Below, in pieces: positions 26,505-34,888 of a stretch of 64,000 nucleotides of DNA (its first letter is position 1; each line of letters begins with the position of its first letter). The position numbers and the translations under genes were made by a program. The notes beneath the pieces were generated by a model. The model ran no database searches. It worked only from the letters and a program-made list of their open reading frames with translations, and had not been told where the DNA came from. The DNA is from DT-110 sp030148525 (GTDB taxonomy: Bacteria; Bacteroidota; Bacteroidia; Chitinophagales; Saprospiraceae): NCBI GenBank assembly GCA_965227445.1, contig OZ245751.1, positions 6,138,001-6,202,000 on the forward strand. Direction: 5' to 3'.

Positions 26505-27467
26505 TCAGAATCCTTTGTTCCGTTCCCAGTAATTCTGTTCCTCTATTTCCTCCAGAATGGTGAGGTAGTTAATGTACCGCAACTCACTTACAGCGTTTTC
26601 GTCGAGTGCGTATTTGACAGCGCATTTGGGCTCGTCCCGGTGCAGGCAATTACCCCCGAATTTACAGGCTTCCGATAGTTGGAAAAACTCCCGGAAATTA
26701 TGGGCTACGTCCAGGGGCTCAAAGTGATTAAAACTCAGGGTTTTGATTCCGGGAGTATCGATGATGGCCCCACCGCCGTGTAGTTGAAACATCTCGGCAA
26801 AGGTAGTGGTGTGTTGTCCCTTACCCGAATAATCGGATAATTCCTTAGTGTGCAATCCGATGCCGGGTTGGATAGCATTTACCAGGCTGGATTTTCCAAC
26901 ACCCGACTGGCCGCCGATCAGAGTGGTCTTCCCCTGCAATGCTTCCTTCAATTCCTGAATTCCCTGCCCGTTAATGGCCGAAACCAACTGGACATCGTAC
27001 TCAATATCTTCGTAGATGGCCTCCAATACTTCGTAGATTTCCATCTCTTCCGGTCCGTACAAGCCGGCTTTGTTAAAGACGATAATGACGGGTATGTCGT
27101 AGGGTTCGGTCATCAACAGGAACCGATCGATGAAGCCCTGCTTCAGGTTGGGCTGGACGATCGTCATGACCACCATGGCCTGATCTACATTAGAGGCCAG
27201 GAGGTGCAGATCGTGTTTGCGGCGCGGTGATTGCCGGATCACGTAATTGCGTCGGTCCAGAATATCGACTATTTGCCCAACGCCCTCCTCTTGCTCGTTG
27301 GACTCGACCGTTACGCGATCGCCCACAGCAACCGGGTTGGTGAGCTTCTTACCTTCGAGCCGAAATCGGCCTACGATCCGGCATTGCTGTATCTGACCAT
27401 CATCCATTAGTACATTGTACCAACTACCCGTGGATTTTACCACGGTTCCCGTTTGGGAGTCACTCAT
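26505..27467 (-). CDS. rsgA: Ribosome small-subunit GTPase RsgA
   Basis: Circularly permuted GTPase that checks late 30S subunit maturation. 320 aa: OB-fold (about residues 1-80), then G4 FNKAG, G1 GQSGVGKSS and G3 DTPG in the permuted order, and a C-terminal zinc motif (CKFGGNCLHRDEPKC). It follows the GGGP-synthase gene by 2 bp, so the two are co-transcribed, and is followed by the 55-aa membrane protein. Confidence 0.95.
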   Translation of the reverse strand: MSDSQTGTVVKSTGSWYNVLMDDGQIQQCRIVGRFRLEGKKLTNPVAVGDRVTVESNEQEEGVGQIVDILDRRNYVIRQSPRRKHDLHLLASNVDQAMVVMTIVQPNLKQGFIDRFLLMTEPYDIPVIIVFNKAGLYGPEEMEIYEVLEAIYEDIEYDVQLVSAINGQGIQELKEALQGKTTLIGGQSGVGKSSLVNAIQPGIGLHTKELSDYSGKGQHTTTFAEMFQLHGGGAIIDTPGIKTLSFNHFEPLDVAHNFREFFQLSEACKFGGNCLHRDEPKCAVKYALDENAVSELRYINYLTILEEIEEQNYWERNKGF

Positions 27468-27469
27468 AT

Positions 27470-28240
27470 CTATACCGTTTTGCGGGTGATTTGGGCATTA
27501 AAACGATCTACCACCCCACTCAGTTCCATCAATCGCTGGGGTTCTTCCTCTACGGCGTGTCCGATGACGACCATATCGGCACCGGCCACGAGCCGTTCGT
27601 GGAGTTGTTGCCCCGTGCGGATACCTCCGCCAACGATGAGGGGCGTTTGGGTGTTTTCGCGTACCTGTCGGATCATCTCGGGACTTACGGGCTGGTGAGC
27701 CCCACTGCCTGCATCGAGATAGAGGCACCGGAGTCCCAGCATCTCTCCGGCCATGGCTGTACAAATGGCAATGTCGGGTTTATTCGCAGGGATGGGTAGG
27801 GTGTGACTCACGTAGGAGGCTGTGGTGGGCCGACCACCGTCGATCAGCATGTAGCCGGTGGAAATGATTTCCAGTCCTGAGGAGCGCAGATACGGAGCGG
27901 CAGTAACGTGTTGCCCGATCAGTAATTCCGGATTGCGGCCGGAGATCAGGGATAGTAAAAGGATGGCATCGGCCTTGGAAGTTATCTGCAGGGCACTGCC
28001 CGGAAACAGAAGTATGGGGAGCTCGATACGGGCGCGTAAGTAGGAAAGGCACTCTTCGAGGCGCTCGTCCAGCAGCAGGCTGCCGCCTACCATCACCAGG
28101 TCGACTGGAGTACGGTTGAGTAGTGCCACAGTCTGATCCAGGTATTGCAACCGCAGATGATCCGGATCAATAAGTAAGGCGAATAATTTGCGGCCCGTCT
28201 TTCGTGCGTCCTGGAGTTTCGTAAAGACCGCGTTAGGCAT
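27470..28240 (-). CDS. Geranylgeranylglyceryl phosphate synthase family protein
   Basis: 256 aa TIM-barrel prenyltransferase. Family motifs are FALLIDPDHL near the N-terminus, DLVMVGGSLL, PILLFPGSALQI, ISTGYMLIDGG and the phosphate-binding PLIVGGGIRTGQQ near the C-terminus. The family transfers a polyprenyl group to sn-glycerol-1-phosphate, as in archaeal lipid synthesis; Bacteroidota homologues form their own group and in vivo products are unclear. ATG at 28240 was chosen; the longer frame to 28354 adds an unrelated 38-aa extension. Confidence 0.88.
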   Translation of the reverse strand: MPNAVFTKLQDARKTGRKLFALLIDPDHLRLQYLDQTVALLNRTPVDLVMVGGSLLLDERLEECLSYLRARIELPILLFPGSALQITSKADAILLLSLISGRNPELLIGQHVTAAPYLRSSGLEIISTGYMLIDGGRPTTASYVSHTLPIPANKPDIAICTAMAGEMLGLRCLYLDAGSGAHQPVSPEMIRQVRENTQTPLIVGGGIRTGQQLHERLVAGADMVVIGHAVEEEPQRLMELSGVVDRFNAQITRKTV

Positions 28241-28527
28241 GACTAGAGGTTTAAAACAAGCATTCAGGAGGAGAATCGCCCGGCTTTTTGCCGAAAGGCA
28301 GTAGAGAAAATAAAATGTGATTTCGCTTAAAGGTACGGATTTCCCTAAAACCATGATAACTCAACGATTGCTAGTCGCCTGAGTGATAATTGTCACAAGT
28401 TCTTACGTTGAGAAACAATAGATTGGTAATTGAATCATAGTTTTTGAATGATCACCAGTGGATTTTACATGAAAATATGATCGTATTTAGTAATGAACCT
28501 GCGAATTCGAACAATTAACCATTTATT

Positions 28528-29793
28528 ATGGAAAAGCATCATCAAATAGCCATCATCGGTGCGGGAACGGCCGGTATTACCGTTGCTGCCCAATTGCTTC
28601 GGAAGGATAAATCCCTTGACGTTGCCATTATTGATCCGGCTCAGAAGCACTATTACCAGGCAGCATGGACACTGGTAGGAGCCGGAGCCTATAAATACAA
28701 AAATACCGAGCGCGATATGGGTGATCTGATCCCCAGGGGAGCCACCTGGATTCAGGAAGCGGCAACCAAGCTCGATCCGGAAAATAATACCATTCACCTG
28801 GAAAGTGGTGACCGGCTTACGTACGACTACCTCGTAGCCTGCCCGGGCATTAAATACGACTACAGTCTGGTAGAAGGCTTGGAGGAGACCATGGGTAAAA
28901 ATGGGGTTTGCAGTAATTACGTGGATCCCGATTACACCTGGGAAGTATTGCAGGAATTTAAGGGTGGCACGGCCATTTTTACACAGCCGTCAACCCCCAT
29001 CAAATGTGGCGGTGCACCCCAGAAGATCATGTACCTGGCTGATGACTACTGGCGGAAATCGAGTGTGCGCGACAAGTCCGATGTACTATTCGTAACGCCC
29101 GGGTCTGTCATTTTTGGAGTGGAACCCTTTAAGTCTACACTCATGAAGGTAGTCGATCGCAAGGGATTGCAACTCCGGTTTTTCCACAAGCTGGTGAAGG
29201 TCGACGGTCCTAATAAGCGTGTTCACTTCGATATTGTAAAGCCCTACGAAAAACTCTCCCACCTGTGCTACAACTTTAATGAGGTAGGAACCGACGAGGT
29301 AGAGGGCCACGTTTCTATGCCTTTCGATATGTTGCACCTGGCACCTCCTCAAACAGCACCTGATTTCATCAGGGAAAGTTCGCTGGCCCATCAGGAAGGA
29401 CCTTCTAAGGGTTGGATCGATGTAGATATTAATTCACTCCAGCACAATACCTATAAAAATGTATTCGCTCTGGGTGATGCCGCGGCCCTGCCAACCGCTA
29501 AGACTGGAGCTGCCATCCGCAAACAGGCTCCGGTCGTTACCGAGAATTTGTTCCACATGATACAGCAGGATTCCGTGCTGAATAAAGACTATCAGGGGTA
29601 TTCTTCCTGCCCGCTAGTCACCGGCTACGGCAAAATGGTGCTGGCTGAATTCAACTACGAGGGTGAACGCGACAGCGATCCCCTGCTGTCCCGCTTCTTT
29701 AACACGGCCAAAGAACTGTGGCCCATGTGGGTCCTGAAAAAGTATGGATTACCATTCATGTACTGGAATCTGATGTTGAAGGGGAAGGCTTAG
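28528..29793 (+). CDS. Sulfide:quinone oxidoreductase, type II (SQOR-like)
   Basis: 421 aa flavoprotein that oxidises sulfide and passes electrons to quinone at the membrane. FAD-binding IAIIGAGTAGITVAAQLL lies at the N-terminus. Redox cysteines in the type II pattern are Cys160 in TPIKCGGAPQKIMYL and Cys361 in SSCPLVTGYGKMVLAEF, both closely resembling mitochondrial SQOR segments, and FALGDAAALPTAKTGAAIRKQ binds FAD/quinone. The C-terminal WVLKKYGLPFMYWNLMLKG is a likely amphipathic membrane anchor. Monocistronic; a heptamer array begins directly after its stop. Confidence 0.92.
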   Translation: MEKHHQIAIIGAGTAGITVAAQLLRKDKSLDVAIIDPAQKHYYQAAWTLVGAGAYKYKNTERDMGDLIPRGATWIQEAATKLDPENNTIHLESGDRLTYDYLVACPGIKYDYSLVEGLEETMGKNGVCSNYVDPDYTWEVLQEFKGGTAIFTQPSTPIKCGGAPQKIMYLADDYWRKSSVRDKSDVLFVTPGSVIFGVEPFKSTLMKVVDRKGLQLRFFHKLVKVDGPNKRVHFDIVKPYEKLSHLCYNFNEVGTDEVEGHVSMPFDMLHLAPPQTAPDFIRESSLAHQEGPSKGWIDVDINSLQHNTYKNVFALGDAAALPTAKTGAAIRKQAPVVTENLFHMIQQDSVLNKDYQGYSSCPLVTGYGKMVLAEFNYEGERDSDPLLSRFFNTAKELWPMWVLKKYGLPFMYWNLMLKGKA

Positions 29794-29884
29794 ACGGTCC
29801 ACGGCTCACGGCCTACAGTCCACGGTCCACGGTTTACGGCTCACGGTCCACGGTTTATGCTTCACGGCTCACGCTTCACGGTTT
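29794..29884 (+). repeat. 7-bp-period array (ACGGYNN), 13 units
   Basis: Thirteen units in exact phase directly after the SQOR stop, for example ACGGTCC, ACGGCTC, ACGGTTT, with a few substitutions (ACAGTCC, ATGCTTC, ACGCTTC). Confidence 0.9.
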
Positions 29885-29980
29885 TCATGTTGCAAGGCGT
29901 AACTTTGGTGTATTTGCTCAAGAATGCAGACAAGTTTTCTGCCCTCTAATTTGACCTAGTGCATGGAAAAGAAAAAGTTA

Positions 29981-30211
29981 GCCGTCAGCCGTCAGCCGTC
30001 AGCCGTCAGCCGTCAGCCGTCAGCCGTCAGCCGTCAGCCGTCAGCCGTCAGCCGTCAGCCGTCAGCCGTCAGCCGTCAGCCGTCAGCCGTCAGCCGTCAG
30101 CCGTCAGCCGTCAGCCGTCAGCCGTCAGCCGTCAGCCGTCAGCCGTCAGCCGTCAGCCGTCAGCCGTCAGCCGTCAGCCGTCAGCCGTCAGCCGTCAGCC
30201 GTCAGCCGTAA
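29981..30211 (-). repeat. Perfect heptamer array (GCCGTCA) x32 plus one degenerate unit
   Basis: 29981-30204 is 224 nt of GCCGTCA with no interruption (32 copies), followed by GCCGTAA. On the minus strand the unit is ACGGCTG-type, inverted relative to the 13-unit array 96 bp away. All three plus frames are open across it, which creates false SRQPSAV-repeat ORFs. The TCA at 30202-30204 is the TGA stop of the pyruvate kinase gene. Confidence 0.95.
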
Positions 30212-31740
30212 ATGAAATCCGTAGCTACCGCCAACGGCCTCAGGCTACCGTGTTTGCGCTGTTGGTGTTGTGCCATGCGGTCCGTAATGTTCCGCAGGAT
30301 GCGAACGGCTTCAACGATATTGGGCCCTTTGTTGAGCATCACACAGGAGGCCCGGGCAGCCATGGCGGCATCCGTGATATCACCACGGGTTGCCTGTCCT
30401 TTTTTGACGAGGCTTTCCAATACCTGGGTCGCCCAAATATCGGGTACCAGTGCCGCTTCGGAAAGCCACATTATTTCTTCCTGTACCTCGGCAATGCGCT
30501 CAAAGCCAATCTCTACGGCCAGGTCACCCCTGGCGATCATCACCCCCACACTCGGACTTTGCAGCGCCTGGAGGATCATTCCCGGGAATTGCCGAAAAGC
30601 TTCACGTGTTTCGATCTTAAGGATTATTCCCAGATCGGCACGTCCCAATTTACTCAATTGGTCCTGCAACTCCTGCACATCAGAGGGTTGCCGAACAAAA
30701 GAGTAGCCCACCATATCGGCCATCTTGGCAATAGTCGGTAAATGCTCGTGATCGCGGTCAGTCAGAGATGGCAGGCGCAATTGTGTGTCGGGCAGGTTGA
30801 TGCCCTTGCGGTGACGTAATTTGGATCCTTCCAGGGCGGCCTGAGTGATACGTATAACTGCCCCTTTTTGGGTGTTTTGTTCAATGAGCCCACCTAACTT
30901 ACCATCGTCAAAAAAAATGCGGTCACCAGTCTGGATGTCTTTAAGAATACTGGGTTCGGTACATCTGAAAGCGGCAACCGGCTTTGCTCCGTCATCTTCC
31001 GGCTTCCATTTTTTGGGATTCTTGCACAGTACGATCCGGTCGTCTTTTTGCAGTAGCAGTCGCTGTTTTTTGGTAAGCCAGTGCTTTTTTCGCCACAGGC
31101 GAATGTCGCTAAAATCCGTACGGATCTTGGGGCCCGACAGGTCCATGTAGATTCGAACGTCTGCTCCCGTGGCTTCCTGTGCCTTTCGCACGTGTTCGAC
31201 CATACTGGCCCAGCTTTCGGGATTATCGTGACTGGTGTTAATGCGGGCTACGTTCATGCCGGCTTCCGCCAAATGCAGCACCAGCTCGTAATCACTGGCA
31301 GCATCCGAAGGCAGGGTCACCATCAATCGGGTGTGGCTATTATCGTCGGCCTGCCCTCCGAACAAACGCCGGATCTGCTCCCGGAAAGCCGCTAAATAAC
31401 CATCGTAACTATAGGGAGGGATATTGTCCTGATGGCGCTCGAGGAAGGTGTCCTGCCCACCATCGACCAGGTGCAACAGATGTTCTACCCGGAGTACGTT
31501 GTACAGGGTATACCCTTCGGCGTGCGCCAGTGAAGAAATACCCAGCTCCGACAGGGCACCCTGGATCTTTCGCAAATCAAAGGATCGCAGAGCCAGATAG
31601 TGTACGAAATTACGAGCACGCTCGCGGTTACCGGGATGTACCGCAGCAATGGCCTCTCTGAAACTATACTCCGTTTCGCGAATATGGAGGAGTATATCGT
31701 GGATTGCAGACTGCAATTCCGAAAAAGTCTGGGTAGACAT
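30202..31740 (-). CDS. Pyruvate kinase-like protein with N-terminal extension
   Basis: 512 aa. The catalytic barrel starts about residue 145: LMVTLPSDAASDYELVLHL, VARINTSHDNPESW, YMDLSGPKIRTDF, IILKIETREAF (catalytic Lys), MIARGDLAVEIGFERI and DIWATQVLESLVKKGQATRGD, matching pyruvate kinase sites for PEP, Mg/K and ADP. Two departures from the standard enzyme: about 140 extra helical residues at the N-terminus, and no C-terminal regulatory domain, since the protein ends soon after ILRNITDRM. It probably has pyruvate kinase or related PEP activity; I cannot exclude a divergent function. Its stop codon lies in the heptamer array. Confidence 0.82.
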   Translation of the reverse strand: MSTQTFSELQSAIHDILLHIRETEYSFREAIAAVHPGNRERARNFVHYLALRSFDLRKIQGALSELGISSLAHAEGYTLYNVLRVEHLLHLVDGGQDTFLERHQDNIPPYSYDGYLAAFREQIRRLFGGQADDNSHTRLMVTLPSDAASDYELVLHLAEAGMNVARINTSHDNPESWASMVEHVRKAQEATGADVRIYMDLSGPKIRTDFSDIRLWRKKHWLTKKQRLLLQKDDRIVLCKNPKKWKPEDDGAKPVAAFRCTEPSILKDIQTGDRIFFDDGKLGGLIEQNTQKGAVIRITQAALEGSKLRHRKGINLPDTQLRLPSLTDRDHEHLPTIAKMADMVGYSFVRQPSDVQELQDQLSKLGRADLGIILKIETREAFRQFPGMILQALQSPSVGVMIARGDLAVEIGFERIAEVQEEIMWLSEAALVPDIWATQVLESLVKKGQATRGDITDAAMAARASCVMLNKGPNIVEAVRILRNITDRMAQHQQRKHGSLRPLAVATDFIYG

Positions 31741-31845
31741 AGGGTCGGTATTTGGGAGGAATGGGGCTTAACCCCTTTCCCCGTCAGCAAATCGACCATA
31801 AGGTACGCTGGTTCTCAGGACCGGTAAATGATTATTCGCAGCAAC

Positions 31846-32637
31846 CTACCAGTTGAATGTCAGCCCGGCCCCGAAATCGTACATGACCGTAGGTACTGAG
31901 ACCGGTGGTCGGGCATCGTAGACATAGTTGACATTCAACGAAAAACCAAACCCACCGGTAAGCTTGGCAGTAAGATTACCCGTTGCCGATACCCGGTAAT
32001 CGGACCATCGGTCGGGTCGGGGCTGGTAATACACGGTCAGGTTTCCTGAAACATGTTCATTGAACGTGCTGCCCCCCGAAATGTAGGCCGACAGCCGATT
32101 GTGTTTGTTGTAGACAATGTCCCCCTCTACCGCTGAGGTTTCTTCGTATTCGTACATGTATTGCAGCCCGCCGAACAAAAAGCCCGATTCCGTTTCGGTA
32201 ATGCGCAGGCGGGGGCCGGTTCCGATCAGTATCCGCCGGTCAATCTCCTGAACCTGATCAAATTGGTACTGCCCGAAGGCTTCCCAGGTGACTCGCCCGG
32301 ATAGCGTTCGGTTGAATCGCAGATGACCAAAACCCCGCTCGTTGAAGATGGTTACGGGTGCTCCGGGTTCATCGATATCGGTGAACCGGGTAAGCGCATA
32401 TCCGCCCAGTACCATAAAGCGATTCTGACCGGTTCGGAGCTCGAGGCGGCCATCAATGCCAGGACGAAAAAAGCGACCTGCTTTATTGCGGCTCATGCCA
32501 AGGTTGAGCGCTAAACTTCCTTGAACGCGCTGGGTGTCGGCTTCCAGCCGCAAGGCTTCCGTATTAATAACCGTTTGCCCGATGGCTGGCCTGGCGGCAA
32601 AAAGAACTATTAACAGGCAAAAAGTAAAAAGGCGCAT
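31846..32637 (-). CDS. DUF481-like outer membrane beta-barrel protein
   Basis: 263 aa with signal peptide (RLFTFCLLIVLFAARPAIGQ). The mature part is a run of amphipathic beta strands (for example GSLALNLGMSRNKAG, NRFMVLGGYALTRFTD, VTWEAFGQYQFDQVQ) ending in GAGLTFNW, the aromatic C-terminus typical of outer-membrane barrels. The pattern resembles DUF481 proteins. No function is known. Divergent from the FAD oxidoreductase gene. Confidence 0.7.
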   Translation of the reverse strand: MRLFTFCLLIVLFAARPAIGQTVINTEALRLEADTQRVQGSLALNLGMSRNKAGRFFRPGIDGRLELRTGQNRFMVLGGYALTRFTDIDEPGAPVTIFNERGFGHLRFNRTLSGRVTWEAFGQYQFDQVQEIDRRILIGTGPRLRITETESGFLFGGLQYMYEYEETSAVEGDIVYNKHNRLSAYISGGSTFNEHVSGNLTVYYQPRPDRWSDYRVSATGNLTAKLTGGFGFSLNVNYVYDARPPVSVPTVMYDFGAGLTFNW

Positions 32638-32682
32638 GGTGGAAAAGACTGGTCGAGGCCACGTAATATAGGGCGATTGCGC

Positions 32683-32690
32683 TATCTTTG
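32683..32690 (+). promoter_or_regulatory. -7 element TATCTTTG upstream of the FAD oxidoreductase gene
   Basis: Exact TAnnTTTG match, 52 nt before the ATG at 32743; no proper -33 TTG seen. Confidence 0.5.
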
Positions 32691-32742
32691 CCTTCCAAGT
32701 CCGGGAATTTTACCTGGTGAATTGGATTGAGCTGAATCCCGT

Positions 32743-33978
32743 ATGGAAGCAAATGTTGTTATTCTCGGAGGTGGAGTGGCTGGCCTGATTGCCGCTTTGC
32801 ACTGTGAAGAGGCCGGATTAAGTCCCACCCTGATTGAAGCCGAAACAGTGCCGGGAGGACGCGTTCGTACCGATTACCGCGACGGCTTCCAGTTGGACTA
32901 TGGCTTTCAGGTCCTGCTTACCGAATATCAGGAAGTGCAACGATACCTGGACCTGGATGCCCTGGAACTAGGTGCCTTCCGGGCAGGTGCTATTGTTTTC
33001 GATCATCGCGGCCGTTTCCGGGTAAGCGACCCGCTGCGGAATCCCGGACAGTTGTTTTCGATGGCCTTTTCGCGGGTGGGAACTCTGCGGGACAAGTGGC
33101 TGGTATTTCGACTAAATCAGGAATTGAAAGCCACTGATCGGGCTTCCTTGTTCAAGGTTAATGACCAAACGACGCTTGCCTACCTGAAAGAGTACGGGTT
33201 TAGCGACCGCATCATCAATCAATTCTTCCGGCCTTTTTTTGGGGGTATTTTCCTGGAAAATGAATTGAGCACTCCGGCGGGTATGTTTCGGTTTGTATTC
33301 AAAATGTTTGGCTCCGGAGATGCTACCCTGCCCCGCCGGGGAATCGGAGCGGTGGTGAAGCAACTGCACGCCCGCCTCGAACGTACTACGTTCATCGGGG
33401 ACACCCGAATTACCTCTCTGAAGGGCAACCAACTGTTGGATGAATCCGGTAAGGCCTACTCTTTTGATAAGCTCATCCTGACTACGGATCCATCTTCACT
33501 GATGGAAAATTTACCGGGCCAGGAAATTGATTGGCACGACACCTGCGTTTTTTATTACACAACTCCCCAACCGCTTTTACCGGAGCCAACTATTGGTCTG
33601 GTCAGCGATCCTGATAGCCTGATCAACAACTTTTGCGAACTCACCCAGGTCTGGCCGGATTATGCTCCCGTGGATGAGCACCTTATTTCGGTTACCCTAA
33701 AACGCATAGCTCCGGATAGTGCCGAATTGCATCGGGCTATTGGTGAGGAGGTTGCCCAGTGGTGTGGTAAGCCCAACCAATCGATGAACTATTTAGCTCG
33801 CTACGACATACCAGGGGCGCTGCCCGTCAACCCGTCTCAGCAGTATACCATACAGCCGGCCGCAACCATGTTGACCGATGATATTTACCTGGCCGGCGAT
33901 TACCTGCTGAATGCCTCCCTGGATGCCGCCATGCGCAGTGGTCGCCTGGCTGTGGAGGCTATGTTGCAATCGTTGTAG
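32743..33978 (+). CDS. FAD-dependent oxidoreductase, phytoene desaturase/amine oxidase type
   Basis: 411 aa. The dinucleotide-binding motif VVILGGGVAGLIAALHCEEAGLSPTLIEAETVPGGRVRTD (split as GxGxxG and GGR) and the C-terminal DIYLAGDYLLNASLDAAMRSGRLA are the hallmarks of the flavin-containing amine oxidase / carotenoid desaturase superfamily. The substrate is unknown; no carotenoid genes are nearby. Probably cytoplasmic or peripheral on the membrane. Convergent with pgeF, 3 bp apart. Confidence 0.85.
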   Translation: MEANVVILGGGVAGLIAALHCEEAGLSPTLIEAETVPGGRVRTDYRDGFQLDYGFQVLLTEYQEVQRYLDLDALELGAFRAGAIVFDHRGRFRVSDPLRNPGQLFSMAFSRVGTLRDKWLVFRLNQELKATDRASLFKVNDQTTLAYLKEYGFSDRIINQFFRPFFGGIFLENELSTPAGMFRFVFKMFGSGDATLPRRGIGAVVKQLHARLERTTFIGDTRITSLKGNQLLDESGKAYSFDKLILTTDPSSLMENLPGQEIDWHDTCVFYYTTPQPLLPEPTIGLVSDPDSLINNFCELTQVWPDYAPVDEHLISVTLKRIAPDSAELHRAIGEEVAQWCGKPNQSMNYLARYDIPGALPVNPSQQYTIQPAATMLTDDIYLAGDYLLNASLDAAMRSGRLAVEAMLQSL

Positions 33979-33981
33979 TAA

Positions 33982-34752
33982 TCAGGGGCGCATCCCGATC
34001 ACTGCCCAGCCACGTCCGGTTTTTCCGCGATCGTAGCGGTGGGAAAAGAAATGTTCATGATCGCGATAAGAACAAAAGGCTGCCTGCTCCAAACGGTTGA
34101 CGCCCGCTGCCCGCAATTGAGCAGCATTGGCTCCGGGGACATCCAATAAAAATTTACGGCGTTCCTCCACCCATTGCTTATGATCTTCCGGGAATTGATT
34201 GGCCACGTCGGCGTCGACTTCGTAGTGGTCGGGCGTGATACAAGCACCCGTCCAGGCGTAGATGTCGGATGGGCTTACGCCAAAATCGGCCTGCATTCGC
34301 CAGACTAGTTTGCGGGCGATACCGGCCACCGTTCCTTTCCAGCCCGCGTGGGCAGCTCCGATAGATTCGGTTACCGGATCGTAGAGCAGAACGGGGCAGC
34401 AATCGGCCACAGTAATGGTCAGGGCAAGCCCTTTTTTTTGCGTAAGCATGCCGTCAAAACCCTCCCAGGAACCGGGTTCCTCCACCCTTAATAGCTGATC
34501 CTGGTGGACTTGGTGTGACTCGGCAAAGGCCTCGGGTGGCCAATCCAAAGTGGTAAAAAAATGCTGGCGATTAGCAAGGACATGCTCCATGGAATCGGGA
34601 GTGTAGCGTCCCAGATTCAGAGAAGCATAGGGCGCCGGACTGACCCCACCGTGGCGGGTACTCTGCGCAGCTATTAGCTCCGGAAAGGCGGCTAAATGGC
34701 CAGCTGGAATAGAGGAGTAACGATCGGAAAGTGTTGACTGTGTGGCATCCAT
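33982..34752 (-). CDS. pgeF: Polyphenol oxidase / purine nucleosidase family protein PgeF (YfiH)
   Basis: 256 aa, cytoplasmic. Motifs are SHQVHQDQLLRVEEPG, LALTITVADCCPVLLYDP (Cys ligand), IGAAHAGWKGTVAGIARK (His ligand) and the C-terminal CSYRDHEHFFSHRYDRGKTGRGWAVIGM. The family (YfiH/YlmD/LACC1) is described as purine nucleoside phosphorylase/adenosine deaminase and as editing peptidoglycan precursors in E. coli. A TACTTTAG -7-like box lies directly upstream of the start. Confidence 0.92.
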   Translation of the reverse strand: MDATQSTLSDRYSSIPAGHLAAFPELIAAQSTRHGGVSPAPYASLNLGRYTPDSMEHVLANRQHFFTTLDWPPEAFAESHQVHQDQLLRVEEPGSWEGFDGMLTQKKGLALTITVADCCPVLLYDPVTESIGAAHAGWKGTVAGIARKLVWRMQADFGVSPSDIYAWTGACITPDHYEVDADVANQFPEDHKQWVEERRKFLLDVPGANAAQLRAAGVNRLEQAAFCSYRDHEHFFSHRYDRGKTGRGWAVIGMRP

Positions 34753-34835
34753 AGCAGCTAAAGTACGGTCAATTTACCGGCCTCACAACTGCTTGTGTGC
34801 AAGGGCTAGTTAACCTACAGTTCACATTCGCTGAC

Positions 34836-34843
34836 TATTTTTG
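34836..34843 (+). promoter_or_regulatory. -7 element TATTTTTG upstream of the PiT gene
   Basis: Exact TAnnTTTG match, 45 nt before the ATG at 34889. The apparent TTG start at 34841 is the end of this box. Confidence 0.5.
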
Positions 34844-34888
34844 CACCCCAAAGAAGGGAACTTAAGAAACCAACCAGAAGTCAGCTAT

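Noticed and set aside
29981..30211. CRISPR array
   Set aside because: Unit is 7 nt with no spacers and no cas genes nearby.
29963..30741. Long plus-strand ORFs made of SRQPSAV repeats
   Set aside because: A 7-nt unit without stops keeps all three plus frames open; the rest of the ORF is antisense to the pyruvate kinase gene. No start signal or family similarity.
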